Shown piece after piece: positions 9,213 to 20,800 of a stretch of 27,190 nucleotides of DNA (positions are counted from its first letter, which is position 1; the number at the start of each line of letters is the position of its first letter). The stretch is from positions 1 to 27,190 of the forward strand of contig JAWZXG010000080.1 in NCBI GenBank assembly GCA_037178625.1. Reading direction: 5' to 3'. This stretch comes from Skeletonema tropicum (Eukaryota > Bacillariophyta > Thalassiosirophyceae > Thalassiosirales > Thalassiosiraceae). Both the position numbers and the translations under genes were made by a program. The notes beneath the pieces were generated by a model, which was given only the letters and a program-made list of their open reading frames with translations, was not told where the DNA came from and made no database searches.

Positions 9213-9407
9213 AAATAATTTTGACATCATAACAAATTTATTTACAATAAAAACAAGCATTGCAGAGCAACTTTATAGACGGATACATTGCAAAAAAAAA
9301 TCCAACACGAAATCCACAAAATAATTTTGTCATCATGACAAATTTATGTTACAACAACAAGCATTGCAGAGCAAATTTATAGACGGGTACATTGCACAAA
9401 AAAAAAA
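9213..9407. repeat. Direct duplication (about 105-bp spacing), each copy ending in an A-tract
   Basis: Copy 1 (9213-9300) and copy 2 (9318-9407) both run from AAATAATTTTG through GCATTGCAGAGCAA and TTATAGACGG to ACATTGCA and end in nine or ten A residues (9292-9300 and 9398-9407). They carry small indels and substitutions. The copies are separated by a short TCCAACACG-like spacer. The paired A-tracts could mean tandem copies of a reverse-transcribed element, or a plain tandem duplication of an A-ended segment. Confidence 0.85.
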
Positions 9408-9462
9408 CAGGCCCCGAGGGCCCGCGCCGCACTACACACCATACACAACATGCAGCCACTAA

Positions 9463-10269
9463 TCGCCGCGCGCACCATTTCATAGGAAGCGCAATATCTA
9501 CGTCATTCGGAATCAAGTCAATTCGGTTCTTCATCCTGATCTCGTGAGTTACGAACGTCATCGTCTCGGTCTCAATCATGGGGAGCGCAGCAAACGTGCA
9601 GCTATTCAAGAACTTATTGATGCATCACGCACATATTACCACGAAATCATCGTCGGAAGCAGAATTATCACCCGGTGCAATCGGCTCTATGATGGATTCT
9701 TTGTCGATATCTTTGTGTGTGGCTTCAGGTTCTTTGTTAGAAGTCCCGAGAGAGGGTTCTCTTCAAGTGTTCGCATTTTTGATGAATACGACCAACTTCA
9801 TTACCAAGTCGCGGATGACCGTATATACCTTGAAGTTCAAGTCAAAAACGGCAATAGGCCCTTCTCACAAGTCACAAACGGCAATAGGCCCTTTGCAAAC
9901 AATCACAATGCTTTATCATCCACATTTTCTATGGCCGATCTACGTCTACCTAATCCAAAGGAAGAAGAACTACTCATCCAATACCCTACACCTACAGGAC
10001 AGATCAAGGATTATCAAGACCATACACCTACAGGTCAGATCAATGATTATCAAGAGCTACTGGAAATACCAACCATTATGGAAACAACTTCACACAATAA
10101 TAAGTTTACTGCTCAGATGTTCTTTGAGATTAGCGATTACTTGTTGAAGTGGGAAGTCTGGAATACGATATACGTTTGGCAGATCCTTCAACCTCTACTT
10201 TTCTGGCATAGAGATATATTAGGGATATTAAACGGAAAAGATAGATGGGGAGAAAGAATTGTAGGCTGA
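9463..10269 (+). pseudogene. Degenerate ORF ending in a copia polyprotein tail
   Basis: The frame is open from 9463 to the TGA ending at 10269; the first ATG-type starts are poor (GTG at 9544). The last 40 codons (about 10130-10269) read WNTIYVWQILQPLLFW and then HRDILGIL. This matches the tail of the first copia element (GYQVVWPLLRPLLFW, KGDTMDII) and is followed by the same GGGGAGTGACA junction. It is thus the 3' end of a second copia element whose catalytic domains are gone. The upstream half is not recognisably copia. An alternative frame from ATG 9578 to 10147 also looks protein-like in its first half (SSSEAELSPGAIGSMMDS), so a frameshift between two frames is possible. Two in-frame tandem duplications are visible: NGNRPF twice at about 9847-9897, and TPTGQI-DYQ twice at 36-bp spacing, about 9988-10055. 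Confidence 0.6.
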
Positions 10270-10300
10270 AGAAATGATGGATATCATGCAGGTTGGGGAG

Positions 10301-10822
10301 TGACAACTTAGGATTTGGAACGCTGCCTTTTTATCATCATTATCGGGAATATGGGATTTAGGAATTATGGGAATGGGGATTTACGTTATTTCATGTCGTC
10401 ATCGACGAGAAGCCATCTGCTCGGAAGTAGCCATCTGCTTGTTTTTGGCGGGATAAGATTTTATTTCACCACAGGTTGAAGCACTACCATGACACGTCGA
10501 CCTCTCACTTAGTAGATAGAAATAAAGAATAAACAACGTGTAGTAGACGAAGCCGACAATGGCGGAGACTTCTCCCAATAATACTTCGATAGTCGGGTAG
10601 GATAGATGAGCAGATAGCTCCAACATCCAGCTTAATTTGGTATTTGAACTCAACGTTCCAGAATCTTCATACGTCCTTCATCCTTCACTTCCGCCGAGCC
10701 ACCCGTCGTTCAGATCAGTGATCCTCGTACCGCAAGTCAACGTCGATGTACGCATATAGATTTCTCAGGCTTTGAGCAGATAATACTCAACTTGAGAGAT
10801 TAACAGTCTCGGGTTTACTACA
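10301..10822 (+). repeat. Probable LTR of the second copia element
   Basis: The stretch begins TGACAACTTAGG directly after GGTTGGGGAG and could end at TTACTACA (10822), giving about 522 bp bounded by TG and CA. It includes AATAAAG/AATAAAC signals at about 10520-10535, a doubled AGCCATCTGCT (about 10411-10440) and the CTTCTCCCAATAA also found in the first LTR-like stretch. The left edge is well supported by the repeated junction. The right edge is a guess. Confidence 0.45.
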
Positions 10823-10897
10823 TAGCTATCAGACCACCGTTGTATTGTCTGATCAAGCCGGACGTAAGAAATCTAGAGATCATCCTCACGTCACTGA

Positions 10898-11386
10898 TTT
10901 AAGTGGATTTCAACTTGCCGGGTTAACACCTCGCTCAACAGAACTTCCTTTCATACCAAGTGGACACCCGTGATAGCTGCTCAATACAGCATAACATCTT
11001 TATCTGACGCCAATATCATCATGCAGGAGGATCAACTTTCTTCTTCACGTGGCGATGTTACTGCCGATGAGGGTTTTGTAGACGCTTCTTTAGAGACCAG
11101 TGATGGTAGTCGAGATGCCAATATGGAATCTGATGTATTTCGCAGAGGAAGGTGGCGGAGACCCTTATCCGAGTTTTTGGATTTACATCAAGTCCTGTTT
11201 TCTACTGAAGGCATCATATCTACACGTTCGTGGATTTACGTGTCTTGTGAAGAAGTGGATATCTACCATGCGGCTCATGCGATAGGTACGATTTGGTGGG
11301 ATGTGGTGCTGCTGGCCTGCCCACACTGGACCTCCCATATCAGCCACGAGACTCTAGCATCGCTTCTACGCACGCCAAACGTCTGA
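10898..11386 (+). pseudogene. Open frame of unknown origin running into the satellite
   Basis: The frame is open from 10898; the first ATG is at 11021, giving 121 codons. The segment before 11270 is acidic and Ser-rich (MQEDQLSSSRGDVTADEG, then SDGSRDANMESDVFRRG) and looks like real protein sequence. From about 11270 the frame enters satellite DNA and ends at 11386. If the LTR before it is real and shared, this could be the beginning of the gag region of a further copia copy cut off by the satellite. It could equally be a host gene fragment. I recognise no domain. Confidence 0.3.
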
Positions 11387-11389
11387 GCA
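11270..11389 (+). repeat. Left-edge partial satellite monomer with 13-bp deletion
   Basis: The first recognisable satellite base is at 11270 (GCGGCTCATGCG, monomer position 52). The unit lacks positions 64-76 (TGTAATGGCGACG). It also has an unusual barcode: T at 113, G at 123, A at 137 and C at 149. Edge monomers of satellites are often the most divergent because they escape homogenisation. Confidence 0.9.
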
Positions 11390-13045
11390 GTGCTAATGTG
11401 CTTGTATGGTATCACCGCCGACTGTAATGGGCCACTAGAAGCGGCTCATGCGTGTAATGGCGACGATAGGTACGATTTGGTGGGATGTGGTGCTGCTGGC
11501 CAGCCCACACTAGACCTCCCATATCTGCCACGAGACTGTAGCATCGCTTCTACGCACGCCAAACGTCTGAGCAGTGCTAATGTGCTTGTATGGTATCACC
11601 GCCGACTGTAATGGGCCACTAGAAGCGGCTCATGCGTGTAATGGCGACGATAGGTACGATTTGGTGGGATGTGGTGCTGCTGGCCAGCCCACACTAGACC
11701 TCCCATATCTGCCACGAGACTGTAGCATCGCTTCTACGCACGCCAAACGTCTGAGCAGTGCTAATGTGCTTGTATGGTATCACCGCCGACTGTAATGGGC
11801 CACTAGAAGCGGCTCATGCGTGTAATGGCGACGATAGGTACGATTTGGTGGGATGTGGTGCTGCTGGCCAGCCCACACTGGACCTCCCATATCCGCCACG
11901 AGACTGTAGCATCGCTTCTACGCACGCCAAACGTCTGAGCAGTGCTAATGTGCTTGTATGGTATCACCGCCGACTGTAATGGGCCACTAGAAGCGGCTCA
12001 TGCGTGTAATGGCGACGATAGGTACGATTTGGTGGGATGTGGTGCTGCTGGCCAGCCCACACTGGACCTCCCATATCCGCCACGAGACTCTAGCATCGCT
12101 TCTACGCACGCCAAACGTCTGAGCAGTGCTAATGTGCTTGTATGGTATCACCGCCGACTGTAATGGGCCACTAGAAGCGGCTCATGCGTGTAATGGCGAC
12201 GATAGGTACGATTTGGTGGGATGTGGTGCTGCTGGCCAGCCCACACTGGACCTCCCATATCTGCCACGAGACTGTAGCATCGCTTCTACGCACGCCAAAC
12301 GTCTGAGCAGTGCTAATGTGCTTGTATGGTATCACCGCCGACTGTAATGGGCCACTAGAAGCGGCTCATGCGTGTAATGGCGACGATAGGTACGATTTGG
12401 TGGGATGTGGTGCTGCTGGCCAGCCCACACTAGACCTCCCATATCTGCCACGAGACTGTAGCATCGCTTCTACGCACGCCAAACGTCTGAGCAGTGCTAA
12501 TGTGCTTGTATGGTATCACCGCCGACTGTAATGGGCCACTAGAAGCGGCTCATGCGTGTAATGGCGACGATAGGTACGATTTGGTGGGATGTGGTGCTGC
12601 TGGCCAGCCCACACTAGACCTCCCATATCTGCCACGAGACTGTAGCATCGCTTCTACGCACGCCAAACGTCTGAGCAGTGCTAATGTGCTTGTATGGTAT
12701 CACCGCCGACTGTAATGGGCCACTAGAAGCGGCTCATGCGTGTAATGGCGACGATAGGTACGATTTGGTGGGATGTGGTGCTGCTGGCCAGCCCACACTG
12801 GACCTCCCATATCCGCCACGAGACTCTAGCATCGCTTCTACGCACGCCAAACGTCTGAGCAGTGCTAATGTGCTTGTATGGTATCACCGCCGACTGTAAT
12901 GGGCCACTAGAAGCGGCTCATGCGTGTAATGGCGACGATAGGTACGATTTGGTGGGATGTGGTGCTGCTGGCCAGCCCACACTAGACCTCCCATATCTGC
13001 CACGAGACTGTAGCATCGCTTCTACGCACGCCAAACGTCTGAGCA

Positions 13046-16000
13046 GTGCTAATGTGCTTGTATGGTATCACCGCCGACTGTAATGGGCCACTAGAAGCGG
13101 CTCATGCGTGTAATGGCGACGATAGGTACGATTTGGTGGGATGTGGTGCTGCTGGCCAGCCCACACTAGACCTCCCATATCTGCCACGAGACTGTAGCAT
13201 CGCTTCTACGCACGCCAAACGTCTGAGCAGTGCTAATGTGCTTGTATGGTATCACCGCCGACTGTAATGGGCCACTAGAAGCGGCTCATGCGTGTAATGG
13301 CGACGATAGGTACGATTTGGTGGGATGTGGTGCTGCTGGCCAGCCCACACTAGACCTCCCATATCTGCCACGAGACTGTAGCATCGCTTCTACGCACGCC
13401 AAACGTCTGAGCAGTGCTAATGTGCTTGTATGGTATCACCGCCGACTGTAATGGGCCACTAGAAGCGGCTCATGCGTGTAATGGCGACGATAGGTACGAT
13501 TTGGTGGGATGTGGTGCTGCTGGCCTGCCCACACTAGACCTCCCATATCAGCCACGAGACTGTAGCATCGCTTCTACGCACGCCAAACGTCTGAGCAGTG
13601 CTAATGTGCTTGTATGGTATCACCGCCGACTGTAATGGGCCACTAGAAGCGGCTCATGCGTGTAATGGCGACGATAGGTACGATTTGGTGGGATGTGGTG
13701 CTGCTGGCCAGCCCACACTGGACCTCCCATATCTGCCACGAGACTGTAGCATCGCTTCTACGCACGCCAAACATCTGAGCAGTGCTAATGTGCTTGTATG
13801 GTATCACCGCCGGCTGTAATGGGCCACTAGAAGCGGATCATGCGTGTAATGGCGACGATAGGTACGATTTGGTGGGATGTGGTGCTGCTGGCCAGCCTAC
13901 ACTGGACCTCCCATATCCGCCACGAGACTGTAGCATCGCTTTTACGCACGCCAAACATCTGAGCAGTGCTAATGTGCTTGTATGGTATCACCGCCGACTG
14001 TAATGGGCCACTAGAAGCGGCTCATGCGTGTAATGGCGACGATAGGTACGATTTGGTGGGATGTGGTGCTGCTGGCCAGCCCACACTAGACCTCCCATAT
14101 CTGCCACGAGACTGTAGCATCGCTTCTACGCACGCCAAACGTCTGAGCAGTGCTAATGTGCTTGTATGGTATCACCGCCGACTGTAATGGGCCACTAGAA
14201 GCGGCTCATGCGTGTAATGGCGACGATAGGTACGATTTGGTGGGATGTGGTGCTGCTGGCCAGCCCACACTAGACCTCCCATATCCGCCACGAGACTCTA
14301 GCATCGCTTCTACGCACGCCAAACGTCTGAGCAGTGCTAATGTGCTTGTATGGTATCACCGCCGACTGTAATGGGCCACTAGAAGCGGCTCATGCGTGTA
14401 ATGGCGACGATAGGTACGATTTGGTGGGATGTGGTGCTGCTGGCCAGCCCACACTAGACCTCCCATATCTGCCACGAGACTGTAGCATCGCTTCTACGCA
14501 CGCCAAACGTCTGAGCAGTGCTAATGTGCTTGTATGGTATCACCGCCGACTGTAATGGGCCACTAGAAGCGGCTCATGCGTGTAATGGCGACGATAGGTA
14601 CGATTTGGTGGGATGTGGTGCTGCTGGCCAGCCCACACTAGACCTCCCATATCTGCCACGAGACTGTAGCATCGCTTCTACGCACGCCAAACGTCTGAGC
14701 AGTGCTAATGTGCTTGTATGGTATCACCGCCGACTGTAATGGGCCACTAGAAGCGGCTCATGCGTGTAATGGCGACGATAGGTACGATTTGGTGGGATGT
14801 GGTGCTGCTGGCCAGCCCACACTGGACCTCCCATATCCGCCACGAGACTCTAGCATCGCTTCTACGCACGCCAAACGTCTGAGCAGTGCTAATGTGCTTG
14901 TATGGTATCACCGCCGACTGTAATGGGCCACTAGAAGCGGCTCATGCGTGTAATGGCGACGATAGGTACGATTTGGTGGGATGTGGTGCTGCTGGCCAGC
15001 CCACACTAGACCTCCCATATCTGCCACGAGACTGTAGCATCGCTTCTACGCACGCCAAACGTCTGAGCAGTGCTAATGTGCTTGTATGGTATCACCGCCG
15101 ACTGTAATGGGCCACTAGAAGCGGCTCATGCGTGTAATGGCGACGATAGGTACGATTTGGTGGGATGTGGTGCTGCTGGCCAGCCCACACTGGACCTCCC
15201 ATATCCGCCACGAGACTGTAGCATCGCTTCTACGCACGCCAAACGTCTGAGCAGTGCTAATGTGCTTGTATGGTATCACCGCCGACTGTAATGGGCCACT
15301 AGAAGCGGCTCATGCGTGTAATGGCGACGATAGGTACGATTTGGTGGGATGTGGTGCTGCTGGCCAGCCCACACTAGACCTCCCATATCTGCCACGAGAC
15401 TGTAGCATCGCTTCTACGCACGCCAAACGTCTGAGCAGTGCTAATGTGCTTGTATGGTATCACCGCCGACTGTAATGGGCCACTAGAAGCGGCTCATGCG
15501 TGTAATGGCGACGATAGGTACGATTTGGTGGGATGTGGTGCTGCTGGCCTGCCCACACTGGACCTCCCATATCCGCCACGAGACTCTAGCATCGCTTCTA
15601 CGCACGCCAAACGTCTGAGCAGTGCTAATGTGCTTGTATGGTATCACCGCCGACTGTAATGGGCCACTAGAAGCGGCTCATGCGTGTAATGGCGACGATA
15701 GGTACGATTTGGTGGGATGTGGTGCTGCTGGCCAGCCCACACTAGACCTCCCATATCTGCCACGAGACTGTAGCATCGCTTCTACGCACGCCAAACGTCT
15801 GAGCAGTGCTAATGTGCTTGTATGGTATCACCGCCGACTGTAATGGGCCACTAGAAGCGGCTCATGCGTGTAATGGCGACGATAGGTACGATTTGGTGGG
15901 ATGTGGTGCTGCTGGCCAGCCCACACTGGACCTCCCATATCCGCCACGAGACTGTAGCATCGCTTCTACGCACGCCAAACGTCTGAGCAGTGCTAATGTG

Positions 16001-17829
16001 CTTGTATGGTATCACCGCCGACTGTAATGGGCCACTAGAAGCGGCTCATGCGTGTAATGGCGACGATAGGTACGATTTGGTGGGATGTGGTGCTGCTGGC
16101 CAGCCCACACTAGACCTCCCATATCTGCCACGAGACTGTAGCATCGCTTCTACGCACGCCAAACGTCTGAGCAGTGCTAATGTGCTTGTATGGTATCACC
16201 GCCGACTGTAATGGGCCACTAGAAGCGGCTCATGCGTGTAATGGCGACGATAGGTACGATTTGGTGGGATGTGGTGCTGCTGGCCTGCCCACACTGGACC
16301 TCCCATATCCGCCACGAGACTCTAGCATCGCTTCTACGCACGCCAAACGTCTGAGCAGTGCTAATGTGCTTGTATGGTATCACCGCCGACTGTAATGGGC
16401 CACTAGAAGCGGCTCATGCGTGTAATGGCGACGATAGGTACGATTTGGTGGGATGTGGTGCTGCTGGCCAGCCCACACTAGACCTCCCATATCTGCCACG
16501 AGACTGTAGCATCGCTTCTACGCACGCCAAACGTCTGAGCAGTGCTAATGTGCTTGTATGGTATCACCGCCGACTGTAATGGGCCACTAGAAGCGGCTCA
16601 TGCGTGTAATGGCGACGATAGGTACGATTTGGTGGGATGTGGTGCTGCTGGCCAGCCCACACTAGACCTCCCATATCTGCCACGAGACTGTAGCATCGCT
16701 TCTACGCACGCCAAACGTCTGAGCAGTGCTAATGTGCTTGTATGGTATCACCGCCGACTGTAATGGGCCACTAGAAGCGGCTCATGCGTGTAATGGCGAC
16801 GATAGGTACGATTTGGTGGGATGTGGTGCTGCTGGCCAGCCCACACTGGACCTCCCATATCCGCCACGAGACTCTAGCATCGCTTCTACGCACGCCAAAC
16901 GTCTGAGCAGTGCTAATGTGCTTGTATGGTATCACCGCCGACTGTAATGGGCCACTAGAAGCGGCTCATGCGTGTAATGGCGACGATAGGTACGATTTGG
17001 TGGGATGTGGTGCTGCTGGCCAGCCCACACTAGACCTCCCATATCTGCCACGAGACTGTAGCATCGCTTCTACGCACGCCAAACGTCTGAGCAGTGCTAA
17101 TGTGCTTGTATGGTATCACCGCCGACTGTAATGGGCCACTAGAAGCGGCTCATGCGTGTAATGGCGACGATAGGTACGATTTGGTGGGATGTGGTGCTGC
17201 TGGCCAGCCCACACTGGACCTCCCATATCCGCCACGAGACTCTAGCATCGCTTCTACGCACGCCAAACGTCTGAGCAGTGCTAATGTGCTTGTATGGTAT
17301 CACCGCCGACTGTAATGGGCCACTAGAAGCGGCTCATGCGTGTAATGGCGACGATAGGTACGATTTGGTGGGATGTGGTGCTGCTGGCCAGCCCACACTA
17401 GACCTCCCATATCTGCCACGAGACTGTAGCATCGCTTCTACGCACGCCAAACGTCTGAGCAGTGCTAATGTGCTTGTATGGTATCACCGCCGACTGTAAT
17501 GGGCCACTAGAAGCGGCTCATGCGTGTAATGGCGACGATAGGTACGATTTGGTGGGATGTGGTGCTGCTGGCCAGCCCACACTAGACCTCCCATATCTGC
17601 CACGAGACTGTAGCATCGCTTCTACGCACGCCAAACGTCTGAGCAGTGCTAATGTGCTTGTATGGTATCACCGCCGACTGTAATGGGCCACTAGAAGTGG
17701 CTCATGCGTGTAATGGCGACGATAGGTACGATTTGGTGGGATGTGGTGCTGCTGGCCAGCCCACACTGGACCTCCCATATCCGCCACGAGACTCTAGCAT
17801 CGCTTCTACGCACGCCAAACGTCTGAGCA
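13046..17829 (+). repeat. 26-monomer satellite block, copy 1
   Basis: Counting full units from 11390, this block is units 10-35. Its barcode order includes the rare series at 13414-13965: a unit with T113/A137, then one with an AAACATCTG change, then a unit with five private changes (for example CCGGCTG, GCGGATC, GCCTACAC and CTTTTACG). The same series recurs 26 units later. Exact edges are uncertain by a few units because common monomer types carry little information. Confidence 0.8.
14886..16357 (+). repeat. Nested 4-monomer duplication
   Basis: Units 20-23 (14886-15621) and 24-27 (15622-16357) have the same barcode order: common type; C137/G149; common type; T113 with C137/C149. This points to a 736-bp tandem duplication inside the 26-monomer block. 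Confidence 0.65.
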
Positions 17830-20800
17830 GTGCTAATGTGCTTGTATGGTATCACCGCCGACTGTAATGGGCCACTAGAAGCGGCTCATGCGTGTAATGG
17901 CGACGATAGGTACGATTTGGTGGGATGTGGTGCTGCTGGCCAGCCCACACTAGACCTCCCATATCTGCCACGAGACTGTAGCATCGCTTCTACGCACGCC
18001 AAACGTCTGAGCAGTGCTAATGTGCTTGTATGGTATCACCGCCGACTGTAATGGGCCACTAGAAGCGGCTCATGCGTGTAATGGCGACGATAGGTACGAT
18101 TTGGTGGGATGTGGTGCTGCTGGCCAGCCCACACTAGACCTCCCATATCTGCCACGAGACTGTAGCATCGCTTCTACGCACGCCAAACGTCTGAGCAGTG
18201 CTAATGTGCTTGTATGGTATCACCGCCGACTGTAATGGGCCACTAGAAGCGGCTCATGCGTGTAATGGCGACGATAGGTACGATTTGGTGGGATGTGGTG
18301 CTGCTGGCCTGCCCACACTAGACCTCCCATATCAGCCACGAGACTGTAGCATCGCTTCTACGCACGCCAAACGTCTGAGCAGTGCTAATGTGCTTGTATG
18401 GTATCACCGCCGACTGTAATGGGCCACTAGAAGCGGCTCATGCGTGTAATGGCGACGATAGGTACGATTTGGTGGGATGTGGTGCTGCTGGCCAGCCCAC
18501 ACTGGACCTCCCATATCTGCCACGAGACTGTAGCATCGCTTCTACGCACGCCAAACATCTGAGCAGTGCTAATGTGCTTGTATGGTATCACCGCCGGCTG
18601 TAATGGGCCACTAGAAGCGGATCATGCGTGTAATGGCGACGATAGGTACGATTTGGTGGGATGTGGTGCTGCGCTGGCCAGCCTACACTGGACCTCCCAT
18701 ATCCGCCACGAGACTGTAGCATCGCTTTTACGCACGCCAAACATCTGAGCAGTGCTAATGTGCTTGTATGGTATCACCGCCGACTGTAATGGGCCACTAG
18801 AAGCGGCTCATGCGTGTAATGGCGACGATAGGTACGATTTGGTGGGATGTGGTGCTGCTGGCCAGCCCACACTAGACCTCCCATATCTGCCACGAGACTG
18901 TAGCATCGCTTCTACGCACGCCAAACGTCTGAGCAGTGCTAATGTGCTTGTATGGTATCACCGCCGACTGTAATGGGCCACTAGAAGCGGCTCATGCGTG
19001 TAATGGCGACGATAGGTACGATTTGGTGGGATGTGGTGCTGCTGGCCAGCCCACACTAGACCTCCCATATCCGCCACGAGACTCTAGCATCGCTTCTACG
19101 CACGCCAAACGTCTGAGCAGTGCTAATGTGCTTGTATGGTATCACCGCCGACTGTAATGGGCCACTAGAAGCGGCTCATGCGTGTAATGGCGACGATAGG
19201 TACGATTTGGTGGGATGTGGTGCTGCTGGCCAGCCCACACTAGACCTCCCATATCTGCCACGAGACTGTAGCATCGCTTCTACGCACGCCAAACGTCTGA
19301 GCAGTGCTAATGTGCTTGTATGGTATCACCGCCGACTGTAATGGGCCACTAGAAGCGGCTCATGCGTGTAATGGCGACGATAGGTACGATTTGGTGGGAT
19401 GTGGTGCTGCTGGCCAGCCCACACTAGACCTCCCATATCTGCCACGAGACTGTAGCATCGCTTCTACGCACGCCAAACGTCTGAGCAGTGCTAATGTGCT
19501 TGTATGGTATCACCGCCGACTGTAATGGGCCACTAGAAGCGGCTCATGCGTGTAATGGCGACGATAGGTACGATTTGGTGGGATGTGGTGCTGCTGGCCA
19601 GCCCACACTGGACCTCCCATATCCGCCACGAGACTCTAGCATCGCTTCTACGCACGCCAAACGTCTGAGCAGTGCTAATGTGCTTGTATGGTATCACCGC
19701 CGACTGTAATGGGCCACTAGAAGCGGCTCATGCGTGTAATGGCGACGATAGGTACGATTTGGTGGGATGTGGTGCTGCTGGCCAGCCCACACTAGACCTC
19801 CCATATCTGCCACGAGACTGTAGCATCGCTTCTACGCACGCCAAACGTCTGAGCAGTGCTAATGTGCTTGTATGGTATCACCGCCGACTGTAATGGGCCA
19901 CTAGAAGCGGCTCATGCGTGTAATGGCGACGATAGGTACGATTTGGTGGGATGTGGTGCTGCTGGCCAGCCCACACTGGACCTCCCATATCCGCCACGAG
20001 ACTGTAGCATCGCTTCTACGCACGCCAAACGTCTGAGCAGTGCTAATGTGCTTGTATGGTATCACCGCCGACTGTAATGGGCCACTAGAAGCGGCTCATG
20101 CGTGTAATGGCGACGATAGGTACGATTTGGTGGGATGTGGTGCTGCTGGCCAGCCCACACTAGACCTCCCATATCTGCCACGAGACTGTAGCATCGCTTC
20201 TACGCACGCCAAACGTCTGAGCAGTGCTAATGTGCTTGTATGGTATCACCGCCGACTGTAATGGGCCACTAGAAGCGGCTCATGCGTGTAATGGCGACGA
20301 TAGGTACGATTTGGTGGGATGTGGTGCTGCTGGCCTGCCCACACTGGACCTCCCATATCCGCCACGAGACTCTAGCATCGCTTCTACGCACGCCAAACGT
20401 CTGAGCAGTGCTAATGTGCTTGTATGGTATCACCGCCGACTGTAATGGGCCACTAGAAGCGGCTCATGCGTGTAATGGCGACGATAGGTACGATTTGGTG
20501 GGATGTGGTGCTGCTGGCCAGCCCACACTAGACCTCCCATATCTGCCACGAGACTGTAGCATCGCTTCTACGCACGCCAAACGTCTGAGCAGTGCTAATG
20601 TGCTTGTATGGTATCACCGCCGACTGTAATGGGCCACTAGAAGCGGCTCATGCGTGTAATGGCGACGATAGGTACGATTTGGTGGGATGTGGTGCTGCTG
20701 GCCAGCCCACACTGGACCTCCCATATCCGCCACGAGACTCTAGCATCGCTTCTACGCACGCCAAACGTCTGAGCAGTGCTAATGTGCTTGTATGGTATCA

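Larger units (their letters stand above)
8303..9462. other. Intergenic stretch with only weak small ORFs
   Basis: This A-rich stretch has no recognisable gene. It contains two doubtful small ORFs (plus 8546-8890 and minus 8855-9184, listed separately), the A-tract duplication at 9213-9407 and a short GC-rich block at about 9408-9475. A minus-strand GTAAGA at 9127-9122 after 19 codons from ATG 9184 could be a splice donor, but I found no clear partner exon. Confidence 0.5.

Noticed and set aside
9349..9609. 86-codon minus-strand ORF
   Set aside because: It spans the A-tract copy and GC-rich block; the protein has no recognisable features. A short conserved exon cannot be excluded but is not supported.
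10345..10378. G-quadruplex in the second LTR
   Set aside because: Four G-runs are present, but one loop is about 13 bases long, so the case is weak.
10399..10653. 84-codon minus-strand ORF
   Set aside because: It lies wholly within the LTR-like stretch and has no family resemblance.
10820..10845. tRNA primer-binding site after the second LTR
   Set aside because: GCTATCAGACCACC looks slightly like a primer site, but I could not match it to a tRNA end with confidence.
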